DNA of 64,000 nt from Quillaja saponaria (GCA_029379385.1 CM055607.1:12400001-12464000), one strand, 5' to 3'; numbered from the stretch's first letter, positions 39,965-53,183 are shown. Program-made: numbers and translations. The notes: generated from the sequence alone by a model not told the origin.

Positions 39965-41250
39965 ATGGAGGATAGGCGGGGAAAAAGGGGTGAAAGTGAG
40001 AGATCTTCCGAAAAGGAGGATCAGCTCCAAAGGAGCAACAAGAAAGTGAAGATGGGGATGGGAGAGGAAGGAGGGATGTGTAGTGAGTATCCTTGCCTCG
40101 AGGAAGGGCCTGTCCGCAAAGTTTCCTATAGGGATTCGATTCTTGGAGGGGAAAGTGCTGGTGACGGTATGGATTGTGAGAGCCAGGGATCTGATGATGA
40201 AGATTGGGATATTGATTGCGATGATAATGCTGAAGAAGAGGGGCTGAGGGATTCGGAGGACTACCCAGTTATTCGACTTACCAAAGAGGAGAAATTCAGA
40301 CTAAGAACCCCATGGAGAAAATCCATGGTGATTATATTATTAGGGAAGCATATTGGGTATAACTTTCTTTGCAAGAAGCTTTACTAACTCTGGGAACCAT
40401 ATGGCGTGCTTAAAGTGATTGATCTGGGTAATGAGTTCTTGCTCATCCAATTTTCTCAAAAGTATGGATATGGAGACTGTGATCAAAGGAGGGCCCCGGA
40501 TGATCTTCCACCATTATCTGACTATAAGGCAATGGGAGCACTATTTTAACCTCATGTTACAGAGCTGAATAAGGTTGCAGTTATGTGTTCGTTTTCCAAA
40601 TATTCTCGTAGAGCATCCTGATGAGAAGTTCCTGATGAGACTTGCCAAACGACTAGGCAATCTGATTGAATGTGATACAACCACAAGTCAGGCTGATCGT
40701 GGTAATTTTGCTTGAGTGTGTGTGCAAAATTAATCTTTCTAAGCCTTTTGTCTCTCGGTACAGGCTAAGAAAACAAATTTGTTTTATTGAGTATGAAGGG
40801 TTGCACCTTGCTATAATTTTGGTTGGTATGGCCAAACCACGAAGGCTTGTTCGAGGAGAGCAACCCCTCAAACCAAAGAAGGCGAGAATGTAAAAGAGTT
40901 CACTATTTTGATGGAGGACGTAGATATTGGGTGGGTGCAAGGAAAAGCATCGAAATTTCCTATGGATGTTGTAAATCAAGAAGAAGGAAAGTGCAGAGGG
41001 GGAAATACTCGGGTGGTCATGCGGATATTCAGCACCTTAATCACGGAAAATAAGGCAATGGATCCCGTTTCATTGTCCTTAATGAGCCGAATTTGGTGGA
41101 GAAAAATCAAGAAGCTTTGACGCCAATCATGGATGTCAATGATAGCCTAAAAAGAAATGTCAATGCTTTGCATAACCCTACTAAACGGAGTGATAAACAT
41201 ATTCTAATTGAGGGAGAATACTACTATTTACAAAAAAGTTCTAATTGTAA
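39965..41250 (+). mobile_element. LINE (L1-type) ORF1 relic with DUF4283-like region
   Basis: An open frame of 140 aa (39965-40387) ends in RTPWRKSMVIILLGKHIGYN, the start of the DUF4283 region of plant L1 ORF1 proteins. After a stop, further pieces follow in shifting frames: WEPYGVLKVIDLGNEFLLIQ, then HPDEKFLMRLAKRLGN, then CVKINLSKPFVSRYRLR with FIEYEGLHLAIILVG, and a C-terminal GSRFIVLNEPNLVEKNQEAL. The order is that of ORF1. Several frameshifts and stops show it is dead. No reverse transcriptase follows, because LTR-like sequence takes over near 41.3 kb. Confidence 0.8.
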
Positions 41251-41400
41251 AAACAATTGCGAGAAAAGTTACGTGTACGAAGTCACCAAATTAGATGAGC
41301 TCATTACATTTAACAAGGCTATCACTCACTATCAAAATAAACAGCTCAACGAGCTCATATATAGCTTTTTGGTTGGCAATTCTTGGGAGGTGAGACATTA

Positions 41401-41835
41401 AATATGTCTCCCCTTGCGACTATAAAAGTTTAAGTATAATAGCCTGACCCCGATGAGAGACATAAATAGTTTTTTAGTTCTCCCAGCTTTTCAGTAAGGT
41501 CTCTAAAATACTAAATTACCAAAACTTTTTAGCTGACAGTCATTAGGAGGAATGATATCAAATATGTCCCCCTCGACTCTAATAATGATCCAGACATAAT
41601 AGTCTGATTTCGAGGAGAGAGAATAAACAGCTATTTAGCTCTCCCAGCTTTTTAGTGGGGCTCCTTGGATACTAAATCGTTAAAGCTTTTTAGCTAATTG
41701 TCATTAGGAGCAATTACATCAAATATGTCCCCCCATATGACTATAAAGGTCCAGGCATAATAGCCAAATCCTAAGAAGAGGCAATAAGCAACTTTTCAGC
41801 AGGACCCTTGAATATTAAATTGCCAAAGGTACCAG
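41401..41835 (+). repeat. Tandem repeat, about 160-bp unit, 2.7 copies
   Basis: AATATGTC-CCC recurs at 41401, 41561 and 41722. Each copy is followed by a GACTATAA/CATAATAG block, a CTCCCAGCTTTT block (missing in the last unit) and CATTAGGAG. Units are diverged, so the array is old. It lies next to LTR-like DNA. Confidence 0.85.
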
Positions 41836-42860
41836 GTTTACACCTAACCTGAAAAAAAGAGCCCAAAGAAATGACACATGACTAGAACGCATATAATCAT
41901 ACTCGGGGTGGGCAGTACAGTCTAGGAAACCGGCACCCAGGCAACGCACCCAAACAATTCAGGTGGCTAGGAAGCCAATACAACATCAACAAATCTTGGA
42001 TTTTCACCCAGAATGCTAAGACATCAACAAACAATATCGAGTTTTCACTCAAATTGCTCAAACCAAGGTAAGCTATTTATTTTAGTGCAGTTTCATATAA
42101 TTGCTTGTTAGTATCTTGTCACATGGGAAAAAAATTCAATATAAACTATTATCTCAGCAAGCTCGAATTTTTCAGTTTGCACTAAAAAATTTGAGAATAA
42201 TAAGGTGAAGTAGTTATAAAGTAGAGTGGAGCAGGGCAAGTTATAAGGTGGAGCAAATCATGTACGTAAAACAGCACATCAGTAATAAAAATATTACATC
42301 ATTGATAATACCAGTAAAGCATCACATCAGTGATAGCACCAACTTTTTAGTTTAATAATCACACCTTGTTTTTTAAGGTATTTGTTCTAAACATGATTTC
42401 TTCAACATCTAGTCCAAGTTAGTACGCTCCTTAAACTCATTTTTGGACGAACTAGTGATAATATCATATTGTATTATCTAATCACGAGAAAATACATGAC
42501 ATAATGGTATAATCCCAAATATAACTGACCCTGTCATATCTTATTATGATTGTAATTGTCATCGTTATAGCTCATTATTTTCATAACATACACCATTATA
42601 GTCCATTATTATTGTAAGAAACGCCATTATTATAATAATTAATAATCCGACACAACTGCTATATAAAGGGATTTCAAAACCCCAAAACAAGATAGGTTGT
42701 CCTCTCACACTTTACTCTTTTATTGTTTACATATTACTCTTATAGTCTTACTACTTGATCGTCAAAGCTTTCACAAGTCCTAATGATTGCCTTCACAGGT
42801 CAGATCAGAGCCACGTGGAGGACAATTCAACATGGTCAATCCAAACATAAAAACTTCTTT
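41836..42860 (+). mobile_element. Probable solo LTR or LTR-end remnant
   Basis: Near 42661 there is a TATA-like TATATAAAGGG. About 90 bp later comes CTACTTGATCGTCAAAGCTTT, then CCTTCACAGGTCAGATCAG. This layout resembles the R/U5 part of Gypsy-type LTRs, which often read ACTTGAGCGTC. No gag or pol adjoins. Limits uncertain. Confidence 0.4.
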
Positions 42861-43262
42861 AAATATTCTGAAAAAACAATAATAAAACAAATACTCTTAT
42901 ATTTGATTCTAGATTTACCTCATATTTATACCGTGTTCTTTTTGCTTGGACAAAGCTATTTCTTCTTCTTTAGTTGACAAAACCCATAGTCCTTCTTTCT
43001 CCCATAAGTTAGAAGTTTGTTAAGTGAAACATTGATAGTTACGAATGTTTAATCATGAATCAAGATATGTTCAATTTTCAGTCATGATCATCCTCTATAA
43101 TGTAATCATAGTCTATTTAGTAATGATGTCCATGCAAGAACATGTTACCGAGTAGCCTTAAAAGACTTTCAAGAGAGTGCCAAAGGCAATTCAAATGCTC
43201 GGGATCTAAGTTTCGATATGTCTAATGATGTCAAGCTTCTATTGGAAGCATGATTATAGTTA

Positions 43263-43517
43263 CTCCCTCAGTTCTAAAACACATGTCACTTTGTCTTGTA
43301 ATTCTTGTCTCAAAATGAATAACACTCTTCCAAAAGTCATAACTTTATAACATTATATTTTCAAATACCATTGTTTGATTGATAAAAATTCAGAATTTAT
43401 TAGAAATTAAAACCAAAATATAAGGGTCTAATTAGTAAGTTAAGAAAAGTTGTAATGAGTTATTGCTTAACTTATATGTTGTGCATCTCAAAATTGGTGA
43501 CACTAATCTAAGGGGAG
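43263..43517. mobile_element. Stowaway-type MITE
   Basis: A 255-bp element with ends CTCCCTCAGTTCTAAAACAC and the related inverted GACACTAATCTAAGGGGAG. TA flanks it on both sides (43261-43262 and 43518-43519). Confidence 0.85.
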
Positions 43518-43589
43518 TAAATAATGTAGGATGATTTATCTTTCAAACTAAGTACGATATTATGTCTTAATTTTAGTTTTTGCTTAACT

Positions 43590-44275
43590 ATTGTTTATGA
43601 TAGTTAAAGAGAGAAAGATAAAACCCAAGTATTTGTGAGTAAAATAAGTGAGTATACCTTCACACTGATGCAGTATTTATAATATATGAATGTGTGTTGT
43701 ACAAGCTAAGTCAACTATGACACAACCTAATCAAGGTTAAAAATAAAGAACTGACTATAAAAGGAAACTATATAAAAAACTATTCCAACATTTCCTCTCA
43801 AGCTGGAGTATGCAGGTTATATGTGCCAAGCTTGTTACAAGGGTATCAAAGTCAATTACCCTATAAGAACTTAGTAAACAAATCAGTTAACTGATCTTTG
43901 GATTTTTCATGGACTTTTTTATTTGTATTATTTAGGAGTTTCTCTCGAATAAAATGATAATTAATCTTTATATGTTTTGTTCTCTCTTGAACACTGGATT
44001 AGAGGCAATATGTAAAGCAATATGATTATCACATATTAGCTCTATAGCCTGTGATTGCCGAAACCTGATTTCTTCCAACAAGTGCTTCAGTTAAACTAAC
44101 TCAACAATAGTATGAGTTATAGCTCCATATTCAAATACAACAATGGATCTTACAATTACAATGACAATTTGCTTCTTACTTTTCCACAACACAAGATTTT
44201 CTCCCAAAAAGACACAATATCTTGTAATAGATCTTCTGTTAAAACAAGAATAAGCCCAACTTGCATCATTTTAAC
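43590..44275 (-). mobile_element. Ty1/Copia remnant: RNase H region plus 3' LTR
   Basis: On the minus strand from 44275, broken frames give the Copia RNase H order: a LFLGENLVLW-like piece, KSKKQIVIVIARSS-like, SEYGAITHTIVELVWLKHLL-like with stops, and QAIELICDNHIALHIASNPV. A polypurine tract (CTTGAGAGGAAA) follows at about 43800. Next comes a TGTTGGAATAG LTR start near 43794, running toward CA near 43590. Many stops and frame changes show decay. Confidence 0.75.
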
Positions 44276-45267
44276 TTTGAACTAAAGTGGAATCATCGAC
44301 CTACTAGAAATTCTCTACACTAACCCAAATCAAACCAACAAATTATGGTTTGGTTTGGTTTTTTTATCTATTTATTTTAACTTTAATATTTATTTTAAAA
44401 ATAAATAGCAACAAAAGATAAAAAATGTTAATAAAATAATATATAAAAAAAATAATAGAAACGAATTACAACAATGAACAGCTTAAATTCAATTAGCTTT
44501 TATATTCTATCAATGTTTTAAAAGTTGGATCGGAACAGTCAGACACTTGCCTGTGTAACAAATCAAACTGGGTTGAACCTAAAAACCATTTTGGTGGTTG
44601 GATAAGTCAAAACTAACAAAAACCATAAAAATTGGTAAAATCAGTGACGAGCTAATTGAACTTAACCGTTTTTAAAAAAAAAAAAAACTATTATTTGTAT
44701 TAATGATTAATAAATTTTTTGTATTTTATATTAAAGATCAGTGAAACAATTGTAATTTATACTGATGTTCCCTTAGTATTTTGATGTATAAGTTGAAATT
44801 TGAATATTGTGATGCATAATATAAACTTATCAGTTGTCGTATTAACTATTAAGAATTAAATTTGACTATTTGTGTTCTGATTTCTTTGAATATTAAATTA
44901 TTTTCTAGTGTATTTAGCATTTATAATTAATAAAAAAAATTATATAATATTTAAAGTATCTAATTAAATATATTTATGATGTCATCGGTACGACTGGTTG
45001 AATCCTGATTGAACCAATGATCCCAGACTCGACAAATTTTGAGTCTGTCACTGGTCCAATTATTAAAACATTGTATTCTATTACTAATTTTTGAATCGAA
45101 ACACCTAACAAAAAAATAAAATAAAATTAGTAGACAATAAATTTTGTTCAATGTCTCTAGTCCTCACAACTCTATGCTGGGATTTAAATGTTGCATGTGG
45201 ATGCTTTAAGGTTTGTTAAAAGCTGAATAGTGTATAAAAAATATTTAGAATTTGACAAGAGTCCAAG

Positions 45268-45269
<2 letters not shown>
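44276..45269. other. AT-rich intergenic DNA, no gene seen
   Basis: Only short frames, many A/T runs. Nothing recognised. Confidence 0.5.

Positions 45270-45321
<52 letters not shown>
45270..45321. repeat. (TA)n microsatellite
   Basis: About 25 TA units in a row. The length is likely to be polymorphic. Confidence 0.95.
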
Positions 45322-45327
<6 letters not shown>

Positions 45328-45604
45328 AAATATATTTTATATTTTAATCAATTTGGTTAGATTTAATCGGTATAAAATTCAATGAAACCACAAACTGAAC
45401 CATAAATATTGGCTTTAAAATTTTTAATACAGAATAAAAAAAAAATCGATCAAATTTGATTGGTTTGTTTTGATTTTGTGGTTTTGATCGATTTGGATTG
45501 ATTTTACTCATACCCAAAAAAATTAAAACTTTCTTAACCCATGGAGTTCATTTTTAAATTCCCTCGTGTAGCATGAAATGTTGAAAAATATTTACAAAAA
45601 ATAT

Positions 45605-48600
45605 CAATAGGAATTCAACTTGTAAGTCTTAGTCCAATGTTAGATACTCTATGCTTAAGACAGTATTTGTACCCTTATGCTACAAACGAAATTACTGCAA
45701 ATCTGCCTCCTAAGATAAAATAGACACCTTTTATATTCTAGTTGTAGGGTAGAATATATATAGAAAATACATTAAATTGAGAGAAATAGTAAAAGAAGAA
45801 AAAATATTCTCATCTTATTAAAACTTCTTGTTTTAAAACAAGGAAACTTGTTTGGTATTTATTTATCTCAAAAGGTATCGTGTGAAAGACTGCATCTTTT
45901 CACAAAAGATACAATCCTAGCAATCACAACTTTAGGAAAAATCTTAATATAAATAAACAAAATATGATCTTCTGTTTTAAAACTAAAAGACGTAATTTTC
46001 TGTTTTTAACTCGAAAGCTATAACCTTTTTGTTTAAATTAAAAGACACAATTTTCTGTTTTAAACCAAATAGACATAACCCAAACTCATTTACATTTTCT
46101 TTTCCAATGTGTACTATAATTTATCAATTATTTGTTTTCCACATTGATCTTCCTTTTTTACCATTAATTCAACGATTTTTACTTAATTCTTTAAAAATTT
46201 CCAACAATTTTTCCCAATTTTCAAAGTATTAAGATTTTCACTTTGTAGTGACATTTCTCATATCCACTGATTGGTTGTATAAAGTGTCTTTAGACTTGAA
46301 CCTTTTACAGTAAGTATAAAATATCAGAATCCGAGTTGTTCGTAGACTTGAACTTTGCAAGCTATAGTGACATGATATAGCTTACTTATTCATACAACTT
46401 TCTAATTATATTTTCTACTTCCCGCACTTTAATGGCTATGTGCTACATCTTAGGAACTCATAAATACTTTTGAGACAAGCTTTAATCTCTGATGAAATGG
46501 TCACACTTCCCATATTTATATAGGTGAATCTATAAGTGCATTATATGATCTGTATTTTTCCTTAGGACATAAACTCATTAAAGGATACAAATCCTACCCT
46601 CCAACTGTTTTGCATACTAACATGCACTTACTGTGAGATGATATGAAATTTTCAAATAAAACTTCATCTTTTAAAGTGTATAGACCGGTTATAATTACAT
46701 GTTTTTTTTCATTTGAACTAAAAGATTAAATCTTTATTTAACGTTCTATTTGGTATCCCATGTAAGTTATGTCTCAAAAAGTTTTACAAAACTCATCTCC
46801 CAGAAGTATTTCATATGACATTCTTGCCTAGGCAATTTGCAAAGGGATCCCCATTAAAAAAAATTCCTTGATAGTGGGATAAAACTTTCTTTAGTTTACT
46901 TTGGGATCATACCATCCTTAGTGATCTTTCAAACATCAACACCAATTCACCCTTGATAAAGCGAGCAACTTGGTGAATTTTTTAATTTACTTTGGTTTTG
47001 TAACATTGTCAATGATGTTTTCTAGCATCAATATCAAGATCTTTAAACTTGACTTTGGAACTTTAGCAATTATATACTTCTTAGGTAAACTAACATTGAA
47101 ATACCATTTTTCAAAAATATTTGTATTTACCTTAAATGTTTAAAACTATGTTAATTGTAACATCTAGGATCACCGTTACAATATCATCAACATCACCTAG
47201 CCAAGTGAGATTTTAAATCCTCTCATCACATTGATATCATGTAAATTTTGTTATACAAATTTGCACAATAATATTGATTCCAAAACAATATTTCCATTAT
47301 ACAATTTTCTAGTAACATTCTTTTCAATTCCATTTTTTTCATTTTTTGAACTATTTCAAAAATCTATAGAGTACATGAATAAGTTCATATCCACACTCTA
47401 ATATACTGAGTATCAATCCAATAAACAAATAATTGAATTCAACAAATATTTACATAATTTTCAACCAAGAAAAATTATCCAAACTAGTATTACCACTAAT
47501 CAAATCTTAAGACATAAATAACCAAGAAATAATTATTACTCTTATACCTTCTGAAATTTTCTAAGAAAAGTATGCACTCACTATATAAAAAAATTATACA
47601 CTTGATGTACCGTAACATTAAAGAATTCATAACTATTCTCCCACTTAACTTACCAATTCAAATAGCATTTAATCACACACGTGATTTTTTATTTTTTTTT
47701 TTAATCATTTCATACAAATAATAATATATATTTCATGAATATGTATTTATCATGAAATAAAAAAATAAAAAATAAAGTAACTAGGCTTCATTTATTATAA
47801 ACTCAGCCCAATAACCAAATTAACTCAATTTCATAAAGGACCAAAACCCACATACTTTGTTACAAAATATTTAGTCTCGGGCGCAATATAACCCACATCC
47901 ATAAAATGGTCCTAAGCAATTCCACAACTCATTTTTCTTTTGAAAAGAATATCTCACGACCGTCCAACAGCAAATTTGATTACCGACTTCCGGCTTCCGC
48001 CATAATTTTGTTTTTCTTTTGGACACTCACACTTTCAAACTCTATTTTTTAAGAGTTCTTTGGCAACTATACCAAGAAAAGGTCATCTTTCTGTATTGAA
48101 AACATAATGTATCTTATAAACTTATTACAATCTTTTCTAATTATTAGAAATTTATCACCAACAAAAAACAACCAGACAAATTTTATGTCTTCTATTGCAT
48201 CCAAAATTGTATTACAATACCTCTATTGTAAACTTATTGCACTTTTAACTTATCATAGTCTGTATATGCAATGACCATAAACAATTAGTTTCCAACAACC
48301 AAAAAGATAAATTTAAACACTTAAATTTATTTAATGTGTCTAGCATGCAACCATATTTTCTTGTTAGAAAATTTCACCAGTCACAAAATTACTATTAATT
48401 CTCATCATGTATTTTCACCATACAATTATGAAAATCAATATATAAATAATTTAAAGATTCAAAGTATAATAGAAAAACATGATTCTCCATAAAATGATAT
48501 GGTAAAAAACTGTAACTTTTCTTTGGTTTTAACAATCTTAAGACCATATTTGTATTCAATGGGAATTAAAGTTATCCAGTAGTCAATGGAGATTCAACTC

Positions 48601-48860
48601 TTAAGCTTTTAAGCCTGAGTCGAATGTTAGACATTTTATCCTTAAGACAATATTTGCACCCCGATACTGCAAACGAAGTCATAACAAATTTGTCTCCCAA
48701 GATATAAAAAAATAAAAATAAAAAATAAAAATCCCAAATGATATATTGTGAAAGGTTGCATCTTTTCATAAATGATACAATTCTAATAGTCACAATTTTA
48801 GAAAAAGTCTTAATATAAATCAAAATACATGATTTTCTATTTTAAAACTAAAAAGCATAA
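45605..48860. mobile_element. Probable degraded LTR element bounded by direct repeats
   Basis: About 45605-46020 and 48570-48860 are diverged direct repeats (shared TTAGAC/TTAGATA, CTTAAGACA-TATTTG, GCATCTTTTCA-AAA-GATACAAT, TCTTAATATAAAT and TTTTAAAACTAAAA blocks, same order). The roughly 2.5 kb between them has no intact frame. It includes TGTTGGAAACTAATTG-like LTR starts on the minus strand near 48300. The assignment to an LTR retroelement is inference. Confidence 0.4.
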
Positions 48861-49099
48861 TTTTTTTAAAATTTCCATCATGAAATGGTTTCGTTCAGGC
48901 TAAAAAATGAAAAGTGAAAGGTCAACTACTTCTCTCACCTTCCTTCTTTCTCTCTTCCTATGCATGAAGAGAGCCTTTAAAAGTACAACTAAAACTCTAC
49001 TATCATCTTCATTTCGTTTAACACAAATCCTTGGATTAAGAAACCAGCAACCATGTCCATTATTATTCGATTGCGAGAATAACCCCCCTTAACTTTTAA

Positions 49100-49590
49100 T
49101 TCCTTCTTCTCATCGTAGGCAGAAGAACAAAGGCTACCCCCATAAGAAACTGCAGGCTTTTCTACTAAATCACCACCACCTACATTGTTACTGGTGCAAT
49201 CTATGCTCAGCTGGATTAAATCTAGGATGCAACTTTCATCTAATTTATATCTGAAGCATAACCACTATTGTTACTCTGTACATTGTTGGATTGGGAACTG
49301 TCGCAAAGTTTGGTTTCACATGGCAATGTGAGATTTTCATCAAAACCCAATGTCTGAAATGGCGTCGGGGGCATGGATCCTAGCCAACTATAATGGGGGC
49401 ACTTGAGCGGTTGAGTTTCTTGGATGTTGTCGTGCCTGTGACTGAAATTGGAGGCTTGAGAGGTTTCTATGAGCTAGTTGATTTTTGTGAAGTTTTGATT
49501 TGGGTAAGATGGATCTAAAAATCGTCATTGTCATCGTCTTACATAGCGAAGGGACTTCATAAGAGAATTGAAAAATGAACTCCATGTGTT
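49100..49590 (-). pseudogene. Unidentified coding relic
   Basis: Minus-strand frames here look coding-like in composition (SWLGSMPPTPFQTLGFDENL, later CDSSQSNNVQSNNSGY) but are interrupted by stops. The family is not recognised. It may be related to the AP2/ERF fragment nearby, but orientation differs. Confidence 0.25.
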
Positions 49591-50059
49591 AAGAAAGTTT
49601 TATTTTTAAAATGTATTAGGAATTGAAATTTTGAAGAGTGACGAAAAAAATTAAGAATCAGAAAAATTATACTTTCCCAGAAGAAGAGAGAAAGAAAGAG
49701 GGTGAGAGAAAGAATTCAGAAAAAAAGACAAGCTCCTTTCACTTTTCAATGGAAACGGGACCTATTTTTGTGAAATTAACAATTTCATGTCTATACATAT
49801 CACATCTTATATTTATGGAGAATTAGATGGTACCTATCTGATTTGCGAGGTTTTAAATAGCCAACTGACGTGACTTTGTATATAACCGTCTATTATCCTT
49901 GATGAAGTTTGTGCCATTCATTTATCTTAACTGGTTTATTAAACAGTACAAGTTTATGATAATTATGATTTTGGGCCAAGATTTGATTTGGTTTTTGAAT
50001 ATATCCATAGAGTTGGAATTTTTCTTACTGAACCTCCTCCAGTTTCCACTAATGACGGC

Positions 50060-50165
50060 CATTTTGGAGGATCGTCAAAGGAGGCACATTTCAGAGGCGT
50101 TCGTAAGCGTCTGTGGAAAAATTTGCAGCTGAGATCTATGATCCGTGGCAGCTCTTCGGTGAATC
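50060..50165 (+). pseudogene. AP2/ERF DNA-binding domain fragment, frameshifted
   Basis: GSSKEAHFRGVRKRLW is the start of an ERF-type AP2 domain. Directly after the Trp codon the frame slips, and KFAAEIYDPW continues in the next frame, which is the following part of the domain (usual form GKFAAEIRDP). The remainder of the domain is not found. A dead fragment of an ethylene-response-factor gene. Confidence 0.65.
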
Positions 50166-51053
50166 TGCTGTACTCTATCTCTTCCTTTCTTTTAAAAATC
50201 GATATGTGTTCTTCTAATCTATAGCAAGGGTCTATCCAATATTAGCCGATTGGATTTAGTAAGAGAGCTTTTGTTAAAGCAATCGAATAGGAAGTATAGT
50301 TCACCTGTCAAAAAAAAGTCTCTCAAAGTCCCATTAGTTTCACAACTTGGAGGCGAAGGAGGAGGGAAGTGCCTAGAAGAAATATTTGGGAGGTGAAAAT
50401 ATAGGTGAAATAGATAACACTTTGCTAATTATGGTGTCAAAATGTAAATGACTAAAAGAGAATTGGTGCAAAACAAAATACATGAACTTTTTAGTAATTT
50501 TTCTAGCATGCAAACAAAAATTTAGCCGGTTACTGATATGGGGTGTCCAACAAGTGGTAAAACACATGTAATTTCAACCACTAACAATTACCTTCAACAA
50601 ATTATTGTCTATGTAATTTCAATAACTCGTGAGTTTAATGATACCATATACTTTAAAACAACATTGACATTTTTCTTTAGAAAAAAATTACAATATGTAT
50701 GAATAAAATTAAAAGTGAAATTCCGAAATTGAATATTGAGAGAGAGAGATATATATATATATATATATATGTTCTTTTAGGTCCACATATGCCTGGTAAT
50801 TTCCCCTGCATGAGACTAATATTGACTTAAATGCTTCATATATCAAAATAAAAGTGAATAAATAAATATTCTATATCTTTACAGACAAGAAAATCTAAGA
50901 AACTTAGACTAGAAAATAATTACCTTTTGACGTTGTACATTCATAATCAGAATTTTGGACCATATATGAATATCCGAGTTGAAAATTCAGCCTCACCATT
51001 CCCCTCCTCTCTCTCTCACTCACATGTAGAGTCACTTCGGGTCCCTTAATTTT

Positions 51054-51193
51054 GTATTCATCACAAGTCATTGAGTAAGTCTTCAAGCAGGGTTATCCAA
51101 AAATTTCATATAGATCTTTTGCTAATTCGTATTCATCCCAAGTCAATGAGTAAGTCTTCAAGTAGGATTATCCACAAATTTCATATAGATCTT
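51054..51193 (+). repeat. Two tandem 74-bp units upstream of the left peptide gene
   Basis: Unit core: CATCACAAGTCATTGAGTAA ... ATTTCATATAGATCTTTT. The left arm has two copies where the right arm has three. Confidence 0.85.
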
Positions 51194-51320
51194 TTTACAT
51201 TTTATTTTGTAAGAAATCTATTGGACCTATGAACTATATAACGTGTTGTAGTTTTCTCTCTTTTCATAAATCTCTTGATTCTAAGTAAGCGAGAAACTTG
51301 ACTACTAGCTCTACCAAAAG

Positions 51321-52157
51321 ATGAAGGCCATTCTTATTGTTGCATGCCTGTTTTTGGCATCCATTCTCTTCCTTTCCCCTTCATCATTTGCTCAAGTAGG
51401 AACTCGTTATGGTAAGCACTAGGTAGTACATGTTGTAACTTCCTTTTGGTTAAAAGCCTTATCTATCTGTGAGCTTGCTTTTGTATATGAAAAATGAAAC
51501 GTCAATTTCCTTTTGGTTTCTGCAAGCTAGCTGTTTGTTTCTCCATAAATCTTTTTCTATTAAAAAAATATATACTTTTTTTGTTCATTGGAAGGCTAGC
51601 CCTCCCTTTTACAAACCCGAGTACTGTTTCTATGATTCTAATGAAATTTGAAAGTAAAGTTCAAAATTATAGCATCAAGTCTCCAACAATATTTACATGT
51701 TTACAAGTATTTCTGACAATCTCTCTAAATATGTAAATTTTTCTTCTGATTACTCTATTTATATGAATAAATACCGATCATGTTTGCATACTTAATTAAA
51801 GAGGTGTGCTGATAGAACAAATAATAACTTTTGAACATTGTTATTAGACGAATTTAGTATAAATCATCTTACTATTTACATTGTGATGGTGTGCAGGAAG
51901 TATGCTAGTATCAATTCGATCTTATTTTGTTTATTATTTGATTGTTAATTTATTTTTATAAATTATATTAATATCTCAAATCCTTTAATTTGTAGCTTTA
52001 ATACAATTAATTCTTGCCCCTTAATTTTTGAGGCAGGGTTGTCGACCCTGGTCACAAGGGGAAGGGCCCTGTAATTAATTGTACTAAATACAAATATCGT
52101 AGTTGTGTTCCACCACGGCCGCCACCACCATGCAACACCTACACTCGCAATTGCTGA
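51321..52157 (+). CDS. Secreted cysteine-rich peptide, left-arm paralogue (71 aa)
   Basis: Two exons, 51321-51411 and 52033-52157, join in phase only with the acceptor TTTTTGAG before GCAGGG; the nearer-looking GGCAG would hit a stop. Exon 1 codes a signal peptide (MKAILIVACLFLASILFLSP, then SSFAQ). The mature part starts VGTRYGRVVDPGHKGKGPVI and continues as C-x7-C, VPPRPPPP, C-x6-C ending NTYTRNC, so four cysteines. Not firmly placed in a family: the NTYTRNC end recalls the NPYxRGC of RALF peptides, but the final RALF cysteine pair and YISY region are missing. Likely an apoplastic signalling or defence peptide. The partner in the other arm shares leader and intron almost exactly. Confidence 0.7.
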
Positions 52158-52749
52158 AGCATGCAGATGAGGCTTGAAGTAAATCTACTATTGTAAACGC
52201 TGCCGTTCTGTTTTTCTTCCAAAATAAGGGAGTTAGCTGACTTGAAGTCAGACTAACTCTTAATCTCTTCATGTTCATTGGACTTATATATGATCATGTT
52301 TTATGTACTTTTTTGGGAAGTTATTAATTACAACTTGACGTTGTTTGAATAATTGAAATTGTAGATATTCCATATATGATGGTGCAATTTGATGCCCAAC
52401 TTCTTTCTTTCACTCTATTACCAATAGAAAATAATAAATGGAAGCTGAAATTATATATTTACAAGCAAATTAAATTTTCATCAAAATAGTAGGGGCATAC
52501 AATTCATTCTCAGTAAAATATAAATTCTATTTAAATATCATTCACCTCGTAAAGAATTACTCCATACACATAATCTAACCTATTAAAAAAACAAAACATA
52601 AATGAACTTGAAATATTTACAATTGGTTTTATGAACCTGATTCGGATAACGTTTTTAAATTAATTCATCAAAAATAAGATGTCGACTTTTATTATTCAGA
52701 TGAAGAAAAAGAAAATTATATCTTAACACTAAATTACATGATTACCAGA

Positions 52750-52860
52750 GTCTTTGACATTTGCAATTCTATGCATTGCACTTGCTCCCAATTCTGCCAG
52801 TTAAGTCTAGAAAGCATTGATGTGCACCATTGGGCCCACAATTCCCAATTTGGGTTTGAA
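52750..52860 (-). pseudogene. Defensin-like (LCR/DEFL) relic, left arm
   Basis: Read on the minus strand: GNCGPNGAHQCFLDLTGR, then GSKCNA, a stop, and NCKC. The spacing of GNCG, QC, KC and CKC is that of plant LCR/DEFL peptides. The frame is broken and no signal-peptide exon was found. Confidence 0.45.
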
Positions 52861-53183
52861 ATACCCTTTTCAAAGTGGGTACTGTATAATCCACCTATTT
52901 ATTTATAATTAAAAATTATATAACTTAAAATAATTTTTTTATTTTGGATCTTATTATTTGTTAGAAATAAATATTAATCATTCTATAATAATATTTTACA
53001 AATAAAAAAAATCTAATCCGTCCAATTTAGCTAATTCGATTGACCCACCTTGAAATTGACTGGTGTAACTTTAAATCAGTTGAACACCATGCTTTAAAAC
53101 TTGAATAGAATTTTTATCAATTCAACTTCGTTGAGTCAAATGAGATTTATGTCAAACTCGATCTATCAGTTACACACTTATAA

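Larger units (their letters stand above)
50578..52851 (+). repeat. Left arm of a large inverted duplication
   Basis: Pairs with 56093-53228 on the opposite strand, starting ACTAACAATTACCTTC at the outside and ending near GGGCCCACAATTCC inside. The intron part is essentially identical in both arms (the 80-codon open frame 51494-51736 translates identically from 55121-54879). Overall identity looks above 90 percent by eye, apart from one 480-bp gap and the cysteine-core patch. Confidence 0.95.

Noticed and set aside
51494..51736. 80-aa open frame, identical in both arms of the inverted repeat
   Set aside because: It lies wholly within the intron of the cysteine-rich peptide genes. It is open in both arms only because the arms are near-identical, and it has no domain or composition of a real protein.
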